DNA of 64,000 bases, taken from NCBI GenBank assembly GCA_002363865.1, contig DEWY01000010.1:124001-188000 (forward strand), in the 5' to 3' direction. The first letter of the stretch is position 1; each line of letters begins with the position of its first letter. The notes under the pieces are model-generated. The model searched no databases. It saw only the letters and a program-made list of their open reading frames with translations, and was not told the DNA's origin. This DNA comes from Caulobacteraceae bacterium UBA3198. Lineage in GTDB: Bacteria; Pseudomonadota; Alphaproteobacteria; Caulobacterales; Caulobacteraceae. The translations under genes and the position numbers were made by a program. Positions 1 to 8,523 of this stretch are shown here, one piece after another.

Positions 1-614
1 TGGCCAATGAGCTGCTGGACTGTATGCCCACCCGGCAGTTCGTCCGCACCCCGCGGGGTTGGGCCGAGCGGATGGTGGGCCTGGACGAGGCTGGCGACCT
101 GACCTTTGGCCTCTCTGCTCCGCTGCCCGCCGACGGCCGTCCGGGCGAGGTAGGCGCGGTGTTCGAGACCTCCCCGGCCCAGGCCGCCCTGGGGTCGCAG
201 ATCGGCGCGCGGCTGGCCGCCGAAGGGGGCGCGGCCCTGCTGATCGACTATGGCCCTGCAGCCGGCGAGGAGGGGGGCGACACCTTTCAGGCCCTGAAGG
301 GTCATCAAAAGGTCGATCCCCTGGCCTGTCCTGGGGAGGCTGACCTGACCTTTCACGCTGATTTCGCCGCGGTGGCGCAAGCCGCCCGGGCCGAAGGGGC
401 CCAGGCCCAGCCGCTGCTGACCCAGGCGGAATTCCTGGGCCGGCTCGGGATCGAGGCCCGGGCCTCGGCCCTGGCCCGGAGCCGGCCAGATCTGGCCGAT
501 ACCCTCGGCCGGCAGTTCGACCGCCTGACCGCCCATGACCAGATGGGGGTCCTGTTCAAGGTCCTGGCCCTGCACGGGCCAGGCTTCATTCCTCCGGCCT
601 TCGAGGCGGACTGA
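1..614 (+). CDS. MidA/NDUFAF7-family SAM-dependent methyltransferase (5' partial)
   Basis: The reading frame is open from base 3, so the gene begins outside the window and only about the last 203 residues are present. The first visible residues, A-N-E-L-L-D, match the conserved ANE-[FL]-L-D block of the MidA/NDUFAF7 (DUF185) family. Its mitochondrial member methylates an arginine of a complex I subunit during assembly. That role is family knowledge; the bacterial substrate is not established. The family is usually about 350 residues, so the SAM-binding N-terminus is probably missing. It ends with TGA two bases before pgeF, which implies co-transcription. Confidence 0.85.
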   Translation, partial: ANELLDCMPTRQFVRTPRGWAERMVGLDEAGDLTFGLSAPLPADGRPGEVGAVFETSPAQAALGSQIGARLAAEGGAALLIDYGPAAGEEGGDTFQALKGHQKVDPLACPGEADLTFHADFAAVAQAARAEGAQAQPLLTQAEFLGRLGIEARASALARSRPDLADTLGRQFDRLTAHDQMGVLFKVLALHGPGFIPPAFEAD

Positions 615-616
615 CC

Positions 617-1399
617 ATGACTGACACCCAGACGACCCTGCCGGCGATCACCTCGCCCCTGCTGACCAAGGCGGGCCTGCGCCACGCCTTCTTCACCCGC
701 CAGGGGGGCGTCTCGGCGGGTCTCTACGCCTCGCTCAATGTCGGGCCCGGCTCCGCCGATTCGCCAGAAGACGTGGCTGAGAACCGCCGCCGGGCCGCGG
801 CCCACTTCGGCCTGCCCCATGAAGCCCTCAACACCTGTCACCAGGTCCATTCCGCACGGGCCGAGATCGCCGAGCGGCCCTGGGGCGCGGCGCGACCCGA
901 GGCCGACGGGGTGGTGACGACGACCCCTGGCCTGATCTGCGGCGCCCTGGCCGCCGACTGCGCGCCCATCCTGCTGGCCGACCCGGAGGGCCGCGTGGTC
1001 GCCGCCGCCCATGCCGGGTGGAAGGGGGCCCTGTCGGGGATCGTGGCCGACACGGTGGCGCAGATGGAGCGCCTGGGCGCGCGGCGCGAGCGCATCCTCG
1101 CCGTGGTGGGTCCCTGCATCGGCCCGGCCTCCTACGAGGTGGGCCTGGAGTTCCTCGACCGATTTGTGGAAGTGGACGCCGCCAACGGCCGGTTCTTCAG
1201 CGCGGGCGCCTCGCCCGACAAGCGACAGTTCGACCTGCCGGCCTTCGTCCTGGCGCAACTGGCCGCCGCCGGCGTGGAGCAGCGGGAGTGGATCGGCCGC
1301 GACACCTGCGCCGAGCCCGACCATTTCTTCTCCAATCGCCGGGCCTTTCAGCGGGGCGAAGCCGACTATGGGCGGCTGCTCTCGGCCATCGTTCTGTAG
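617..1399 (+). CDS. pgeF: peptidoglycan editing factor PgeF (YfiH/DUF152)
   Basis: A 260-residue protein of the YfiH/DUF152 multicopper-oxidase-like family. The three conserved metal or active-site residues are visible: His78 in the QVHS motif, Cys115 in AADCAP and His132 in AHAGWKG. In E. coli this family removes mis-incorporated amino acids from UDP-MurNAc peptide precursors, and some members have purine nucleoside or laccase-like activity. It starts two bases after the MidA stop, so the two form a transcription unit. A palindromic repeat cluster follows its stop directly. Confidence 0.92.
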   Translation: MTDTQTTLPAITSPLLTKAGLRHAFFTRQGGVSAGLYASLNVGPGSADSPEDVAENRRRAAAHFGLPHEALNTCHQVHSARAEIAERPWGAARPEADGVVTTTPGLICGALAADCAPILLADPEGRVVAAAHAGWKGALSGIVADTVAQMERLGARRERILAVVGPCIGPASYEVGLEFLDRFVEVDAANGRFFSAGASPDKRQFDLPAFVLAQLAAAGVEQREWIGRDTCAEPDHFFSNRRAFQRGEADYGRLLSAIVL

Positions 1400-1445
1400 A
1401 GCGCGTTCCGATAAGTGGGGACCGGTTATCGGATCGAAACGCGCT
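1400..1445. repeat. long palindromic intergenic repeat (AGCGCGTT type)
   Basis: Immediately after the pgeF stop, AGCGCGTT (1400-1407) pairs with AACGCGCT (1438-1445), and inside it CCGATAA (1408-1414) pairs with TTATCGG (1426-1432), giving a near-continuous hairpin. The loop contains the GTGGGGACCGG core seen in a dispersed palindrome class of alphaproteobacterial genomes (recalled, not searched). It lies after a gene end, where it could act as an RNA hairpin or processing site. There is no U-tract. Confidence 0.7.
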
Positions 1446-1459
1446 CAAGCCTTTGAGTG

Positions 1460-1510
1460 TAGAGCCTGATTCAACGCTCAGACGGTTCCGTCTGATCGCA
1501 TCAGGCTCTA
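1460..1510. repeat. nested palindrome, second element of the cluster
   Basis: TAGAGCCTGA (1460-1469) is the exact inverse complement of TCAGGCTCTA (1501-1510). Between them TCAGACGG (1478-1485) pairs with CCGTCTGA (1488-1495) across a two-base loop. The outcome is a nested or cruciform-capable element about 50 bases long, 14 bases after the first palindrome and upstream of prs. It looks like a dispersed intergenic palindrome rather than an intrinsic terminator, as no T-run follows. Confidence 0.7.
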
Positions 1511-1582
1511 GCGAGGGTTGCCGCAGGTCGGCCCCCTGCATTAAAGCCCGCCTGACGATGCGGAACGACCCCGGGGAATCTC

Positions 1583-2518
1583 ATGAAGCTGCTGGCGGGC
1601 AATTCTAACCAGGCTCTCGCCCAGGCCGTCTCCGACCATCTCGACGTCCCCTTGACGCGGGCGCAGGTCAAGCGGTTCGCCGACAACGAGGTCTGGGTGA
1701 CCATCGACGAGAACGTCCGCGGCGAGGACGTCTTCGTGATCCAGTCCACCAGCTACCCCACCAACGACAATCTGATGGAGCTGTTGATCTGCATCGACGC
1801 GCTGAAGCGCGCCTCGGCCCGGCGGATCACAGCGGTGATGCCCTATTTCGGCTACGCCCGGCAGGATCGGAAGACCGGCGGCCGCACGCCCATCTCGGCC
1901 AAGCTGGTCTCCAATCTGATCACCCGCGCCGGGGCCGACCGGGTCCTGACCATGGACCTGCATTCGGGCCAGATTCAGGGCTTCTTCGACATCCCCACCG
2001 ACAATCTGCTGTCGGCGCCCCTGCTGGCCAACGACATCAAGGCCCACTACCCCAAGCCCGACGAACTGATGATCGTCTCGCCGGACGTGGGCGGGGTGGT
2101 CCGCGCCCTGTCGGTGGCCAGCCGTCTCAACGCCGAACTGGCCATTGTCGACAAGCGGCGCTCCGGCCCGGGTAAGAGCGAGGTGGCCAACATCATCGGC
2201 GACGTCCAGGGCCGGCGCTGCGTGCTGTTCGACGACATCATCGATGGGGGCGGCACCCTGTGCAACGCCGCCCAGGCCCTGGTGGACGGCGGCGCCTCTG
2301 AGGTCTCGGCCTATGTCACCCACGGGGTGCTGTCGGGCGCCGCCATCGAGCGGGTCGACGCCTCGGTGCTGAAGGAGCTGGTGATGACCGACTCCATCGC
2401 CGCCCCGGAACGGGCCGCCTCGGCGCCGAAGATCCGCTATGTGAGCTGCGCAGCCCTGATCGGCGAGGCGGTGCGCCGCATCGCCAATGAGGAATCGGTC
2501 TCCAAGCTCTTCGATTAA
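1583..2518 (+). CDS. prs: ribose-phosphate pyrophosphokinase
   Basis: A 311-residue PRPP synthase that makes 5-phosphoribosyl diphosphate from ribose 5-phosphate and ATP, the shared precursor of nucleotides, histidine and tryptophan. Visible signatures are the PYFGYARQDRK segment (about 87-97), the metal-binding DLHSGQIQGFF block (about 125-135) and the PRPP-binding loop FDDIIDGGGTL (about 216-226). Length is normal for the family. It is monocistronic by context, with a palindromic repeat cluster upstream and a convergent phospholipase D-like gene downstream. Confidence 0.97.
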   Translation: MKLLAGNSNQALAQAVSDHLDVPLTRAQVKRFADNEVWVTIDENVRGEDVFVIQSTSYPTNDNLMELLICIDALKRASARRITAVMPYFGYARQDRKTGGRTPISAKLVSNLITRAGADRVLTMDLHSGQIQGFFDIPTDNLLSAPLLANDIKAHYPKPDELMIVSPDVGGVVRALSVASRLNAELAIVDKRRSGPGKSEVANIIGDVQGRRCVLFDDIIDGGGTLCNAAQALVDGGASEVSAYVTHGVLSGAAIERVDASVLKELVMTDSIAAPERAASAPKIRYVSCAALIGEAVRRIANEESVSKLFD

Positions 2519-2534
2519 GTCCAGGCGGCCGCAC

Positions 2535-4004
2535 TCAGGCCTTGTCGAGCCGGTCGCCGATCAGCTTCCGCCAGAGGCTGGGACTGGTCAGCGGTTCATT
2601 GGCCGCCAGGGGGCCGTCAGGGTCGAGGGGCTCGGCCTCGCCCGCCAGGGCTTCCAGGGGTCCGACCTCTTCAGGCGTGTAGGGCCGCAGGGTTCGGCCC
2701 TGTCCCCGCAGTTCCTCGATCGCCCTGATCAGCGAGCCGCACCGCGCCTGCGTCTGCGCCACCACCTGCGGCGCGACGTCCAGATGCTCGCCCAGCAGAT
2801 CGAGGCGGATCTCGGCCATGGTCTGGCGCTGATGTTCCTGTCCGGCCGCCCGGGCGTCGATCACCACATCGCATTCGCTGTCGAGGCCCAGGGAGCGGTT
2901 GTTCATATTGGCCGATCCGACGCGCAGCATGGCGTCGTCGATCACCGCGATCTTGGCGTGAACATAGATCTCCTCGCCGTCGTCGGTGCAGGGGCAATAA
3001 AGTCTCAGACGCTCGCCCCCCGGCCCCTCCTGGAGTCGCGCAAGCAGACGCGCGCGGGCTGAGTCCATCGCCTCGCTCTGGATCCAGCCTTCGGCCGAGC
3101 GAGGATGGACGACCACGAACTCCGGGCCGTCAGGCTCAGCCAGTCGATCCGCCATCGCCTTGGCGATGGCCGGGGAGGCGAAATACTGGCTCTCGAAATA
3201 GCCGAACCGTCGGCACGCGCCGATCATCTCCAGATGCAGAGCCTCGACTTCCCGGACCTCTTCGTGGTCCCCGTTGGCGCCGCGGGTGCGGGCGAAGGCG
3301 ACCTCGACATCCTCAAAACTCGCCTCCAGCCCTGCGGGCCAGATATCCCGGCGAACCTCGCCCACGGGCTCCAGGCGTTTGCCCGTGGCCGCCAGCCATC
3401 TGTCCCGGGCCAGATCGCCGAGGGCGGCGGCCGCATCGCCCTCCAAGGCCATGGTCGCATCGTGCCAGGGCTTGAACGGCGCGCCCCCGCCCGGCGGGTG
3501 GCGCTGGGGAGCCTTGTTGTCATGGCGCCGGGTGTCCCAGCGCCCCAGGGTCATGTCGATGCCGCCGCAGAAGGCCAGCTGATCATCAATGACGAGAATC
3601 TTCTCGTGATGGCTGCCCGTGGGGGGATGGGCGCCATCGAGCCGGAACCGGACCCGGCCGGAGCCCAGCCACCGGACGAGCCGGAAGAGGGTGGTTCCCC
3701 GGACAAAGGCCTTCAGGGCCCCGATGTCCCACCTCAGAATGTGGATGCGCAGGTCGGGCCGATTTTGCGCCAGCCAGGAGATAAAGGGCCCCAACTGCTC
3801 CGGGGCGCCGTCATCGGCCTTGCAATCCAGGGTCACGCGGGTGTCGAAGTCCCACCCGAGCATGAAGATGTCCGACTTGGCCGACATCATCGCCCGGCGC
3901 GCCGTGGCGAAATAGGTCTCAGCGTCAATAATCACCTGCGCCCGAGACGCGGTGGCGCGACGCCAGGCAGGAAGTGGTGCGGCTTTGGCGGTTGGAGGCC
4001 CCAT
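2535..4004 (-). CDS. phospholipase D-like protein (two HKD motifs)
   Basis: A 489-residue protein with two phospholipase D catalytic motifs: H133-x-K135-x4-D140 and H349-x-K351-x4-D356, the second followed by GSANMNNRS. The HKD family includes phospholipase D, cardiolipin synthases and phosphatidyltransferases. There is no obvious N-terminal membrane segment, so it looks more like a soluble PLD-type enzyme than a classical Cls. The chosen start at 4004 (M-G-P-P) comes just before conserved sequence; the frame stays open far upstream only because it is antisense to GC-rich genes. It is divergent from a lipoprotein gene, and an inverted repeat lies between them. Confidence 0.88.
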   Translation of the reverse strand: MGPPTAKAAPLPAWRRATASRAQVIIDAETYFATARRAMMSAKSDIFMLGWDFDTRVTLDCKADDGAPEQLGPFISWLAQNRPDLRIHILRWDIGALKAFVRGTTLFRLVRWLGSGRVRFRLDGAHPPTGSHHEKILVIDDQLAFCGGIDMTLGRWDTRRHDNKAPQRHPPGGGAPFKPWHDATMALEGDAAAALGDLARDRWLAATGKRLEPVGEVRRDIWPAGLEASFEDVEVAFARTRGANGDHEEVREVEALHLEMIGACRRFGYFESQYFASPAIAKAMADRLAEPDGPEFVVVHPRSAEGWIQSEAMDSARARLLARLQEGPGGERLRLYCPCTDDGEEIYVHAKIAVIDDAMLRVGSANMNNRSLGLDSECDVVIDARAAGQEHQRQTMAEIRLDLLGEHLDVAPQVVAQTQARCGSLIRAIEELRGQGRTLRPYTPEEVGPLEALAGEAEPLDPDGPLAANEPLTSPSLWRKLIGDRLDKA

Positions 4005-4088
4005 GCCCGGCTCTAATGTGTAGCTAGGTTGAGAGTTGCACGGGCCATCGCTCCGTTCCTCGCGCCCTGGGCGAAGCCCGTGGTATAG

Positions 4089-4112
4089 CTTGGTAAACAG
4101 TAGTTTACCGAG
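4089..4112. promoter_or_regulatory. perfect inverted repeat between divergent genes, candidate operator
   Basis: GGTAAAC (4092-4098), spacer AGTA, GTTTACC (4103-4109) is a perfect 7-bp inverted repeat. It extends to 10 bp arms with one mismatch and is markedly more AT-rich than its surroundings. It lies between the divergent PLD-like gene (start 4004) and lipoprotein gene (start 4182). It resembles a dimeric repressor site such as the TetR type, but no regulator is adjacent; a transcript hairpin is the alternative. Confidence 0.45.
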
Positions 4113-4181
4113 TGTGGGCCATGATCTCGCCCGACCGAACGTGCTATGTTCGGCGGCGTTTCGTATAGGGAAGATCCACCC

Positions 4182-5210
4182 ATGAGCTCGGCTTTCAGCT
4201 TCCGCGGCGCGCTCACCGCGTTCGCTCTGATCAGCGCCGCCGCCCTGACGGGCTGCGCGGACCCAAAGCCCGAGCCCGTGGCGCCCCCGCCGCCGCCCGT
4301 GGCTCTGGCCCCCTCGCTCATCGAGCAGGCCAGCGCCTACCGCTATTACATGTCCCGCTCCTCGGCCATTTCGCCGGCCTTTGATGACGGGGCAGAGATC
4401 GCCGACTCGCTGAAAACCGGCGCGGCCTATGAGCCCGTCCAGCTCCTGAAGGGCGCTGTGGCCTACGGCGCTGTCGCCGCCCTGCAGGATCCCGAATTCG
4501 TCGCTGCGGTGCGCAGCTATTCCACCAACCCTGAGACGCGGACCAAGATGTTCGCCGATCTGGTGGCCGACCCGACCTACGCGGCCAGCCTGCCGGGCGC
4601 CAGCAAGGCGGCCGGTCTGGTCGTCGCGGCCTATGGCGCCGAAGGCCAGCGGCTGTTCGAGACCGGGTCTGCGGTCAAGCAAGCGGCCTATGACGTCCAG
4701 AAGGCCAAATGGTCCAAGGCCGAGGTCGAGAACCGCGCCCTGCGCCTGTCCCAGGCCAAGGCGCTCTCGGCCACCCCGATCGTGGGCGAGATCGAAGAAA
4801 CCGCCCGCCTGCAGCAGGCGGCCATCGGCGCCGGCGTGCTGGACCTGACCGCTGCGCCTGTGGAGCCGCCCTATAGCCGCATGGTGCTGCGCAGCCTGGC
4901 GGTGGCGGCCCTCGCCGTCCTGGGCGAAGCCGGCGAGAACCGGGCCGACCTGCTCACCGCCGTGATGGTGGAGCCGACCTCGGCCTCCTGCCTCAACATG
5001 GCCAAGCTGAACCTCTATCAGTGCCTGGCCGTCTCCAAGCCGCACTATGAGGACGTCTTCTGCCTGGGTCAGCACGCCCTGATGGACACCGGACAGTGCC
5101 TGATGAAGGGCGCTGGACTGGCTGATCCGGCCAAGGCGACCCCGATGCAGGTGGCTGAAACCGGGGCCTCGGCGGAAACAGCGGCGGTCAGCGCGGTTAA
5201 AACGCGCTGA
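4182..5210 (+). CDS. putative lipoprotein, unknown function
   Basis: A 342-residue protein with a short N-terminal hydrophobic segment ending in A-L-T-G-C (Cys25), a good lipobox, followed by a proline-rich linker. It should therefore be exported and lipidated. The rest is alanine-rich and helical, with no domain I recognise. Four cysteines cluster near the C-terminus (S-C-L-N, Y-Q-C-L, F-C-L-G, Q-C-L-M), possibly disulfide-bonded in the periplasm. Start 4182 was preferred over an in-frame ATG at 4146 because it puts the signal peptide at the N-terminus. A terminator-like hairpin lies between it and rplY. Confidence 0.75.
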   Translation: MSSAFSFRGALTAFALISAAALTGCADPKPEPVAPPPPPVALAPSLIEQASAYRYYMSRSSAISPAFDDGAEIADSLKTGAAYEPVQLLKGAVAYGAVAALQDPEFVAAVRSYSTNPETRTKMFADLVADPTYAASLPGASKAAGLVVAAYGAEGQRLFETGSAVKQAAYDVQKAKWSKAEVENRALRLSQAKALSATPIVGEIEETARLQQAAIGAGVLDLTAAPVEPPYSRMVLRSLAVAALAVLGEAGENRADLLTAVMVEPTSASCLNMAKLNLYQCLAVSKPHYEDVFCLGQHALMDTGQCLMKGAGLADPAKATPMQVAETGASAETAAVSAVKTR

Positions 5211-5290
5211 AGTCTCAGGGCGCCGTTGCCAGAGGGTCAACTTCTGTGTAATGACGCCGACCTTCCGATCCCCCCCGGGATCGCGACCCA

Positions 5291-5323
5291 CGCCGCGCGG
5301 GTTCGCGCGGCGGTTTCGTTTTG
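5291..5323 (+). terminator. strong GC hairpin plus T-rich tail upstream of rplY
   Basis: CGCCGCGCG (5291-5299), loop GGTT, CGCGCGGCG (5304-5312) is a perfect 9-bp stem followed by GTTTCGTTTT. It has the form of an intrinsic terminator for the lipoprotein gene, yet it ends about ten bases before the rplY start at 5334. If rplY is transcribed from upstream, the hairpin would sit in its leader and could act as an attenuator. Confidence 0.65.
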
Positions 5324-5333
5324 AGGCAGGGCG

Positions 5334-5951
5334 ATGGCCGATATCGTATTGAACGTGGAAGTGCGTGAGCAGACCGGCACCGGCGCTACGCGCAGTGTGC
5401 GCCGCAGCGGCAAGGTCCCCGGCGTGCTCTATGGCGGCTCCAAGGACCCGGTGGCGATCGCCGTGCCGGCCAATGAGTTCCGCAAGGCGCTCTATACGGG
5501 CAAGCTGCTGGGCCACCTGGTGACCCTGAAGTATGGCGAAGAGACCCAGCCGGTCATCGCCAAGGCCATCGACATGCATCCGGTGACCGATGAGCCGTGG
5601 CACTTCGACCTCTATCGGGTCGATGAGCACCAGCAGATCAAGATCTCGGTGCCGGTGCACTTCACCAATCATGAGGCCTCGCCCGGCATCAAGCGTGGCG
5701 GCACCCTGAACGTGGTCCGCCACGATGTGGAGCTGTCCTGCCCCGCCGACGCCATCCCCGAGGAGCTGGTCTTCGACCTGGCCGGCCTCGACATCGGCGA
5801 CACCATCCGTATCTCCAGCTTCACCCTGCCCAAGGGCGTCGAGCCGACCGTGGACCGTGACTTCGTCATCGCCACCGTCGCCGGCACCTCGGCCCAGGCC
5901 GCGGCCGACGCCGCCGCCGAGGGTGACGAAGCCGCGTCCGACGAGGCCTAA
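5334..5951 (+). CDS. rplY: 50S ribosomal protein L25/general stress protein Ctc
   Basis: A 205-residue protein of the long L25/TL5/Ctc type that binds 5S rRNA in the large subunit. The N-terminal L25 domain has the R-R-S-G-K-V-P-G-V-L-Y-G block at about residues 23-34. It is followed by the C-terminal beta-rich TL5 domain and an acidic, alanine-rich tail. It precedes pth, a pairing that is very common in bacteria and supports the call. The hairpin just upstream suggests leader control. Confidence 0.95.
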   Translation: MADIVLNVEVREQTGTGATRSVRRSGKVPGVLYGGSKDPVAIAVPANEFRKALYTGKLLGHLVTLKYGEETQPVIAKAIDMHPVTDEPWHFDLYRVDEHQQIKISVPVHFTNHEASPGIKRGGTLNVVRHDVELSCPADAIPEELVFDLAGLDIGDTIRISSFTLPKGVEPTVDRDFVIATVAGTSAQAAADAAAEGDEAASDEA

Positions 5952-5990
5952 GGCCTCCGGTTCGGACGACCGCCCGAGCCGGAGGGTCGC

Positions 5991-6617
5991 ATGCTGATCC
6001 TTGCAGGCCTGGGCAATCCAGGGCCCCGCTACGCCGGCAACCGGCACAATGTGGGGTCCATGGCCGTCGACCAGATTGCGCGCCGCTGGAGCTTCGGCCC
6101 CGAGCGGTCGCGCTTTCAGTCGCTGGTCCGGGAGGGAACCATCGAGGCGCCCTCCGGCCCCGTGCGGGCCATGACGCTCAAGCCTCAGACCTATTACAAC
6201 GACAGCGGCAACGCCGTCGGCGAGGCCCTGAAATTCTACAAGCTGACGCCGGCGGACCTGGTCGTGTTTCACGATGAGATCGACCTGGCGCCCGGCCGCT
6301 TCCGTATGAAGGCGGGCGGCGGCGCGGCGGGCAATAACGGCATCCGTTCGATCACAGGCCAGATCGGCCCGGACTTCCGCCGCGCCCGGTTGGGCGTGGG
6401 CCACCCCGGCCACAAGGAGCTGGTCCAGGGACACGTCTTGTCGGACTTCCACAAGGTCGAGCACCCCTGGCTGAACGACCTGCTGCATGCCTGCGCTGAC
6501 GCCGCCGCCCTGCTGGCGGCGGGCGAGGACGAAAAGTACCAGGCCGAGGTGATGCGCCTGGCGCCGGCCGACAAGGCCGACACCCGCCAGCAGCGCCAGG
6601 GGCGGCCAGACCTTTAG
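5991..6617 (+). CDS. pth: peptidyl-tRNA hydrolase
   Basis: A 208-residue enzyme that cleaves peptidyl-tRNA released from stalled ribosomes to recycle tRNA. Active-site elements are visible: Asn9 in GLGNPG, His19 in NRHNVG, the H-D-E-I-D-L motif near residue 92 and the GGGAAGNNGIRS loop. The last 15-20 residues are a charged, Gln/Arg-rich extension beyond the usual length of about 190. It follows rplY by 39 bases and precedes ychF by 70, a standard translation-linked cluster. Confidence 0.96.
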   Translation: MLILAGLGNPGPRYAGNRHNVGSMAVDQIARRWSFGPERSRFQSLVREGTIEAPSGPVRAMTLKPQTYYNDSGNAVGEALKFYKLTPADLVVFHDEIDLAPGRFRMKAGGGAAGNNGIRSITGQIGPDFRRARLGVGHPGHKELVQGHVLSDFHKVEHPWLNDLLHACADAAALLAAGEDEKYQAEVMRLAPADKADTRQQRQGRPDL

Positions 6618-6687
6618 GCCGTACGGCAGACGACAATCCCAGCCGGCTCGGCTAAGACGGCGCCGGCTCCAATCCTCCGAGGACTCC

Positions 6688-7785
6688 ATGGCTCTCAAAG
6701 TCGCCATCGTCGGCCTGCCCAATGTCGGCAAGTCCACCCTGTTCAACGCGCTGACCCAGACCGCGGCGGCCCAGGCGGCCAACTATCCGTTCTGCACCAT
6801 CGAGCCGAACGTGGGCGACGTGGCGGTGCCCGAGCCTCGCCTGGAGGCCCTCGCCAAGGTGGCCGGCTCCAAGGAGATCATTCCGGCCCGCATCAATTTC
6901 GTCGATGTGGCGGGCCTGGTGCGCGGCGCATCCAAGGGCGAGGGCCTGGGCAACCAGTTCCTGGCCAATATCCGTGACTGCGACGCCGTGGCCTTTGTGG
7001 CCCGCTGCTTCGTCAATGACGACATCACCCATGTGGAAGGCCGCATCGATCCCCTGGCCGATCTGGAGATCATCGAGACCGAGCTGATGCTGGCCGATCT
7101 GGAGAGCCTGGAGAAGCGGGTCGCCAACCTCGATAAGCGCGCCAAGACCGGCGACAAGGACAGCGCCAACACCCTGCGCCTGGTCAAGCTGGCCCTGGAA
7201 GAGCTCAACGCCGGCCGCCCGGCCCGCACAGCCAAGATCTCGGAGGACGACGAAAAGGCCTGGCGGATGCTGCAGCTGCTGACCGCCAAGCCGACCCTCT
7301 ATGTCTGCAATGTGGACGAGGGCGCGGCCGGGACCGGCAACGAGATGTCGGCCGCCGTGGCCGAGCGGGCCAAACGCGACGACGCCGAGAGCGTGGTCAT
7401 CTCCGCCCAGATCGAAAGCGAGATCGCCATGCTGGACGCCGCCGAACGGGCGGAATTTCTGGAGACTCTCGGCCTGGAAGAACCCGGCCTGAACCGGATG
7501 ATCCGCGAGGCCTTCAAGCTGCTGGGCCTGCAGAGCTATTTCACCTGCGGCCCCAAGGAGACGCGGGCCTGGACCATCCCTGTGGGCGCCACCGCCCCCC
7601 AGGCCGCCGGCGTGATCCACACCGATTTCGAAAAGGGCTTCATCCGGGCCGAAACCATCGCCTTCCCCGACTACATCAAGTTCAACGGCGAGGCCGGGGC
7701 CCGAGACGCCGGCAAGCTGCGCCAGGAAGGCAAGGAGTACGTCGTCCAGGACGGCGACGTGATGAACTTCCGGTTCAACGTCTAG
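6688..7785 (+). CDS. ychF: redox-regulated ATPase YchF (OBG family)
   Basis: A 365-residue OBG-type P-loop protein with a G1 loop at GLPNVGKST (9-17), a G3 region at D-V-A-G-L-V-R-G-A and N-V-D-E (208-211) in place of the usual NKxD. That substitution is known to shift preference from GTP to ATP in this family. A coiled-coil insert and a C-terminal TGS domain follow. Family members bind ribosomes and negatively affect antioxidant responses. The rplY-pth-ychF order is conserved in many bacteria. Confidence 0.96.
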   Translation: MALKVAIVGLPNVGKSTLFNALTQTAAAQAANYPFCTIEPNVGDVAVPEPRLEALAKVAGSKEIIPARINFVDVAGLVRGASKGEGLGNQFLANIRDCDAVAFVARCFVNDDITHVEGRIDPLADLEIIETELMLADLESLEKRVANLDKRAKTGDKDSANTLRLVKLALEELNAGRPARTAKISEDDEKAWRMLQLLTAKPTLYVCNVDEGAAGTGNEMSAAVAERAKRDDAESVVISAQIESEIAMLDAAERAEFLETLGLEEPGLNRMIREAFKLLGLQSYFTCGPKETRAWTIPVGATAPQAAGVIHTDFEKGFIRAETIAFPDYIKFNGEAGARDAGKLRQEGKEYVVQDGDVMNFRFNV

Positions 7786-7851
7786 GCGTCGTCCTGGGGC
7801 GTGACAGGCGCCCGGTCCTGCCCCTAGGCTGAACGCCAAGGGAGAACACCA

Positions 7852-8523
7852 ATGGGCGACACCATCACGCTGAAGAGCGCCGCGGACGGCTATGAGCTGT
7901 CAGCCTATCACGAGGCGCCGTTCACCCCCCGCAAGGGCGGGGTCATCGTGCTGCAGGAGATCTTCGGCATCGACAAATACGTCCGCGCCGATGTCGAGCG
8001 TTGGGCCAAGGCCGGCTATGAAGCCGTCGCCCCATCCCTGTTCGACCGGCGCGAGCGGGGCTTCACCGCCGGTCATGACGCCGACGGCATGGCCGCCGGC
8101 ATCGCCCACGCCCGGGCCACCCCCCTGGAGCAGGCCCTGGCCGACATCGCCGCGGCCCGGGACTTCCTGGCACCCCGCGGCAAGGTCTGTGTGGTCGGCT
8201 ATTGCTATGGCGGCTCGCTGGCCTGGCTGAGCGCGGCCAAGGTCGAGGGGATCGCGGCGGCCTCCAGCTATTATGGCAGCATGGTCAAGGCCAATGCCGA
8301 GCTGCCGCTGGCCTGCCCCATCATCGTCCACCTCGGTCACACCGATCCGGGCATCAAGGCCGACGAGGTCGAGGCCGCCGTGAAGGCCGCCCATCCGGAG
8401 GTTCCGGTCTATGTCTATGAGGGCGCCGGTCACGGGTTCAATAATGAGAGCCCCGAGCGCTATCACGAGGAGGCCGCCGACCTCGCCCGCCTGCGCACCC
8501 GCGAACTGTTCGAAAGCGTATGA
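7852..8523 (+). CDS. dienelactone hydrolase family protein (copy 1)
   Basis: A 223-residue alpha/beta hydrolase of the dienelactone hydrolase family. The nucleophile is a cysteine (Cys118 in G-Y-C-Y-G-G), as in classic DLH, with Glu36 in LQEIFG and a GAGHGF histidine near the C-terminus completing the expected active site. Family enzymes open cyclic lactones, but chromosomal copies like this often have unknown substrates. It overlaps the next gene by four bases (ATGA), and the two products resemble one another throughout, suggesting tandem duplication. Confidence 0.9.
   Translation: MGDTITLKSAADGYELSAYHEAPFTPRKGGVIVLQEIFGIDKYVRADVERWAKAGYEAVAPSLFDRRERGFTAGHDADGMAAGIAHARATPLEQALADIAAARDFLAPRGKVCVVGYCYGGSLAWLSAAKVEGIAAASSYYGSMVKANAELPLACPIIVHLGHTDPGIKADEVEAAVKAAHPEVPVYVYEGAGHGFNNESPERYHEEAADLARLRTRELFESV

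Noticed and set aside
4005..6782. A reading frame on the minus strand that extends from the PLD-like gene through the rplY-pth-ychF region for more than 900 additional codons.
   Set aside because: It is antisense to well-identified genes; the open frame follows from GC-biased third positions. The PLD-like protein has a clear start at 4004.
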